DNA of 64,000 nucleotides from CAXMMR01 sp965198995 (lineage in GTDB: Bacteria > Pseudomonadota > Alphaproteobacteria > Acetobacterales > Acetobacteraceae): contig CBDAQG010000002.1 in assembly GCA_965198995.1 (NCBI GenBank), forward strand, positions 1,364,001 through 1,428,000. Direction: 5' to 3'. Position numbers and translations under genes: made by a program. Under the pieces are notes generated by a model. The model searched no databases, was not told where the DNA came from, and saw only the letters and a program-made list of their open reading frames with translations. Shown piece by piece: positions 63,099 through 64,000 of the stretch. Numbering within the stretch: position 1 is the first letter of the stretch; each line of letters begins with the position of its first letter.

Positions 63099-63629
63099 CT
63101 ACGCCGTTCCGCGCGCCGCGCCGCGCCGTCCAGGGGGCGCCGGGCCGACACGTTCGTCGCCATCGCCCAGATCGCAGGCTGAATTGCAAGCCGTGCCGAG
63201 CTTGGCCACCGGATCGGTGAGCGAGCCAGCCGGCTCGGTTCGCTCCAGGGCGTCCGAACTCAGCCTTGACGCTTCAAGCACGCTCGCCAGGGCGCGGATC
63301 AGCTCGCTCTCGCCAAACGGCTTCTGCAGCACGACGGCGCCCGCCGGTGCGCGATATTGATGCCCGCCGGTCATGAAGACGTGCGGCAGAGCGTGGTTTT
63401 GTAAAATGGTCCGCATGGCGGAGGCGCCGTCACCCCAGGCAAGCTGCACGTCGACGACCATCAGGTCCGGCCGCTCGCGGGCGGCGGCGGTGACCGCCTC
63501 CGCCTCCGTGCTGACAACGTCACAAACCTCATACCCCAGCCCGACCAGCGTCTCGGCGAGCAGCATGGCGATGACGGCATCATCCTCTACGACCAGGATA
63601 CGCAGGCCGCTCACCGCGGTCGGTCGCAT
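63099..63629 (-). CDS. stand-alone response-regulator receiver protein
   Basis: A 176-residue CheY-like protein. Receiver domain about 8-120: acidic pair in ILVVEDDAVIAMLL, phosphoacceptor Asp in DLMVVDVQLA, Thr in HVFMTGGH, Lys in VLQKPFGESEL. There is no output domain, only a 50-residue variable tail. No cognate kinase in the window. It immediately precedes ackA, apparently in one transcript. A GTG at codon 6 is an alternative start. Confidence 0.88.
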   Translation of the reverse strand: MRPTAVSGLRILVVEDDAVIAMLLAETLVGLGYEVCDVVSTEAEAVTAAARERPDLMVVDVQLAWGDGASAMRTILQNHALPHVFMTGGHQYRAPAGAVVLQKPFGESELIRALASVLEASRLSSDALERTEPAGSLTDPVAKLGTACNSACDLGDGDERVGPAPPGRRGAARGTA

Positions 63630-63732
63630 GGAGATGCGCGGTCATCCCGGGTGGCCGGCGCAGCGATCATTGCATCAGCACAAGAAATGTTTCCCATCCC
63701 GCCTGGGCTAGAGGGATCGGAGCCAGGTCGAA

Positions 63733-63748
63733 AGGGCCGGAAACTACT
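63733..63748 (-). promoter_or_regulatory. shared 16-base motif upstream of the receiver-ackA unit
   Basis: On the minus strand AGTAGTTTCCGGCCCT, about 105 bases before the receiver start; one mismatch with the copy upstream of xfp (61347-61362). A more degenerate form (GAGTAGAGTCCGGGCC on the minus strand) lies at about 57013-57028, upstream of the GT4 remnant. Confidence 0.5.
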
Positions 63749-63768
63749 CAGAACGACGCGGTTAAAAT

Positions 63769-63818
63769 GAGCAAAAGTTTTTCTGGTCTTTTTTTCAAAA
63801 AAGAACCCCTTCCTTCCA
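63769..63818. repeat. Family B repeat, solo GGTTC-like arm (copy B9)
   Basis: GAGCAAAAGTTTTTCTGG then an imperfect hairpin GGTCTTTTTTTC/AAAAAAGAACC and CCCTTCCTTCC, ending just before the last gene. Only one arm is present, as in B1 at the other end of the window. Confidence 0.75.
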
Positions 63819-63851
63819 TCTACGGTTGCAACCCGCTAAACCCTTCGCCTC

Positions 63852-64000
63852 ATGCAGCGCGTCACGCCCCGCACCTCCCTTGCGCTTGACACCACGCGTT
63901 GGGCGGCCGCCGCGCTCGTCCTGCTCTACCATCTCTCGACCGCCTGCCTCGCTCCCGACGCCGACGGCCCGCTGCTGCGGCTGCTGGAGGGGGCGGGGCC
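63852..64000 (+). CDS. acyltransferase-3 family membrane protein (partial, runs off the right edge)
   Basis: ATG 63852 opens MQRVTPRTSLALDTTRWAAA followed by ALVLLYHLSTACLAPDADG. The pattern S-x-x-LD-x-x-RW-x-A-A-x-x-V-x-x-YH is the first helix and catalytic-His region of acyltransferase-3 (O-acyltransferase) proteins, which acylate surface sugars or lipids. Only 49 codons are inside the window. Confidence 0.65.
   Translation, partial: MQRVTPRTSLALDTTRWAAAALVLLYHLSTACLAPDADGPLLRLLEGAG

Overview
The window is about 64 kb of GC-rich DNA (judged by eye, high-60s to 70 percent) from an alphaproteobacterium. It most likely belongs to the Acetobacteraceae/Rhodospirillales. That rests on the zapE-mdh-sucCD-sucAB-lpd order, an aroK-aroB fusion next to a small membrane gene, xerD and accA, FkbH/ACP surface genes and a Tat-exported PaoABC aldehyde oxidoreductase. 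It is chromosomal: most genes are core metabolism, with one tRNA-Val and no transposase, integrase or phage replication gene.

Layout. 0-1.2 kb: end of an MMPL-like transporter, a 2OG-Fe(II) oxygenase and a small secreted protein. 1.3-12.1 kb: zapE and the lower TCA cycle. 12.3-14.0 kb: pdxA-pdxJ (vitamin B6). 14.4-18.3 kb: a phospholipase D/cardiolipin synthase, an NdvA-type ABC exporter and a CBS protein. 18.5-20.6 kb: cyanase, mscL, aldo/keto reductase. 20.6-24.6 kb: aroKB, small membrane protein, xerD, accA. 24.7-30.5 kb: an FkbH-like/ACP operon with a duplicated SIGxNCE-type protein (one copy frameshifted), divergent from a beta-helix protein. 30.5-42.6 kb: an MdtABC-like RND pump with an outer-membrane factor, a TetR regulator with a clear operator, and a second divergent outer-membrane factor. 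42.8-46.7 kb: paoABC. 46.7-55.5 kb: flavin reductase, murQ, tRNA-Val, a DUF3108 protein, glmU-glmS, clpP, gor. 55.6-63.6 kb: a phosphoketolase/acetate kinase island (receiver protein, ackA, xfp, class I aldolase, histidine phosphatase) carrying wrecks of cydA, a GT4 glycosyltransferase, a HAD-GH65 enzyme and a CBS gene. 63.85 kb to the end: start of an acyltransferase-3 protein.

The strongest non-genic signal is two families of intergenic paired-hairpin repeats. Family B (7 complete copies, 2 solo arms) has one GGTTC-type and one GCTTC-type hairpin arm in inverted arrangement, and all seven copies are heterotypic, as expected of one asymmetric unit inserted in both orientations. Family A is built from GGGGC-TTT-GCCCC, TTAAAGGC-GGAGCC-TTTAA and GGGGGC-GCC-GCCCCC hairpins and reaches about 240 bp when complete. 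Both families tend to begin with (A)GGAAGG directly after a stop codon and end with CCTTCCT before the next gene. They sit inside the TCA operon, between mdtB and mdtC and between paoB and paoC. In places they have become coding sequence: most of the signal peptide of one NodT lipoprotein, the last residues of MurQ, and the C-terminus of the first gene.

In the phosphoketolase island a 16-base motif, AGTAGTTTCCG(G/A)CCCT, lies upstream of both the receiver-ackA unit and the xfp-aldolase-phosphatase unit on the coding strand, suggesting common control. All start choices and functions are read from sequence and family knowledge without searches.
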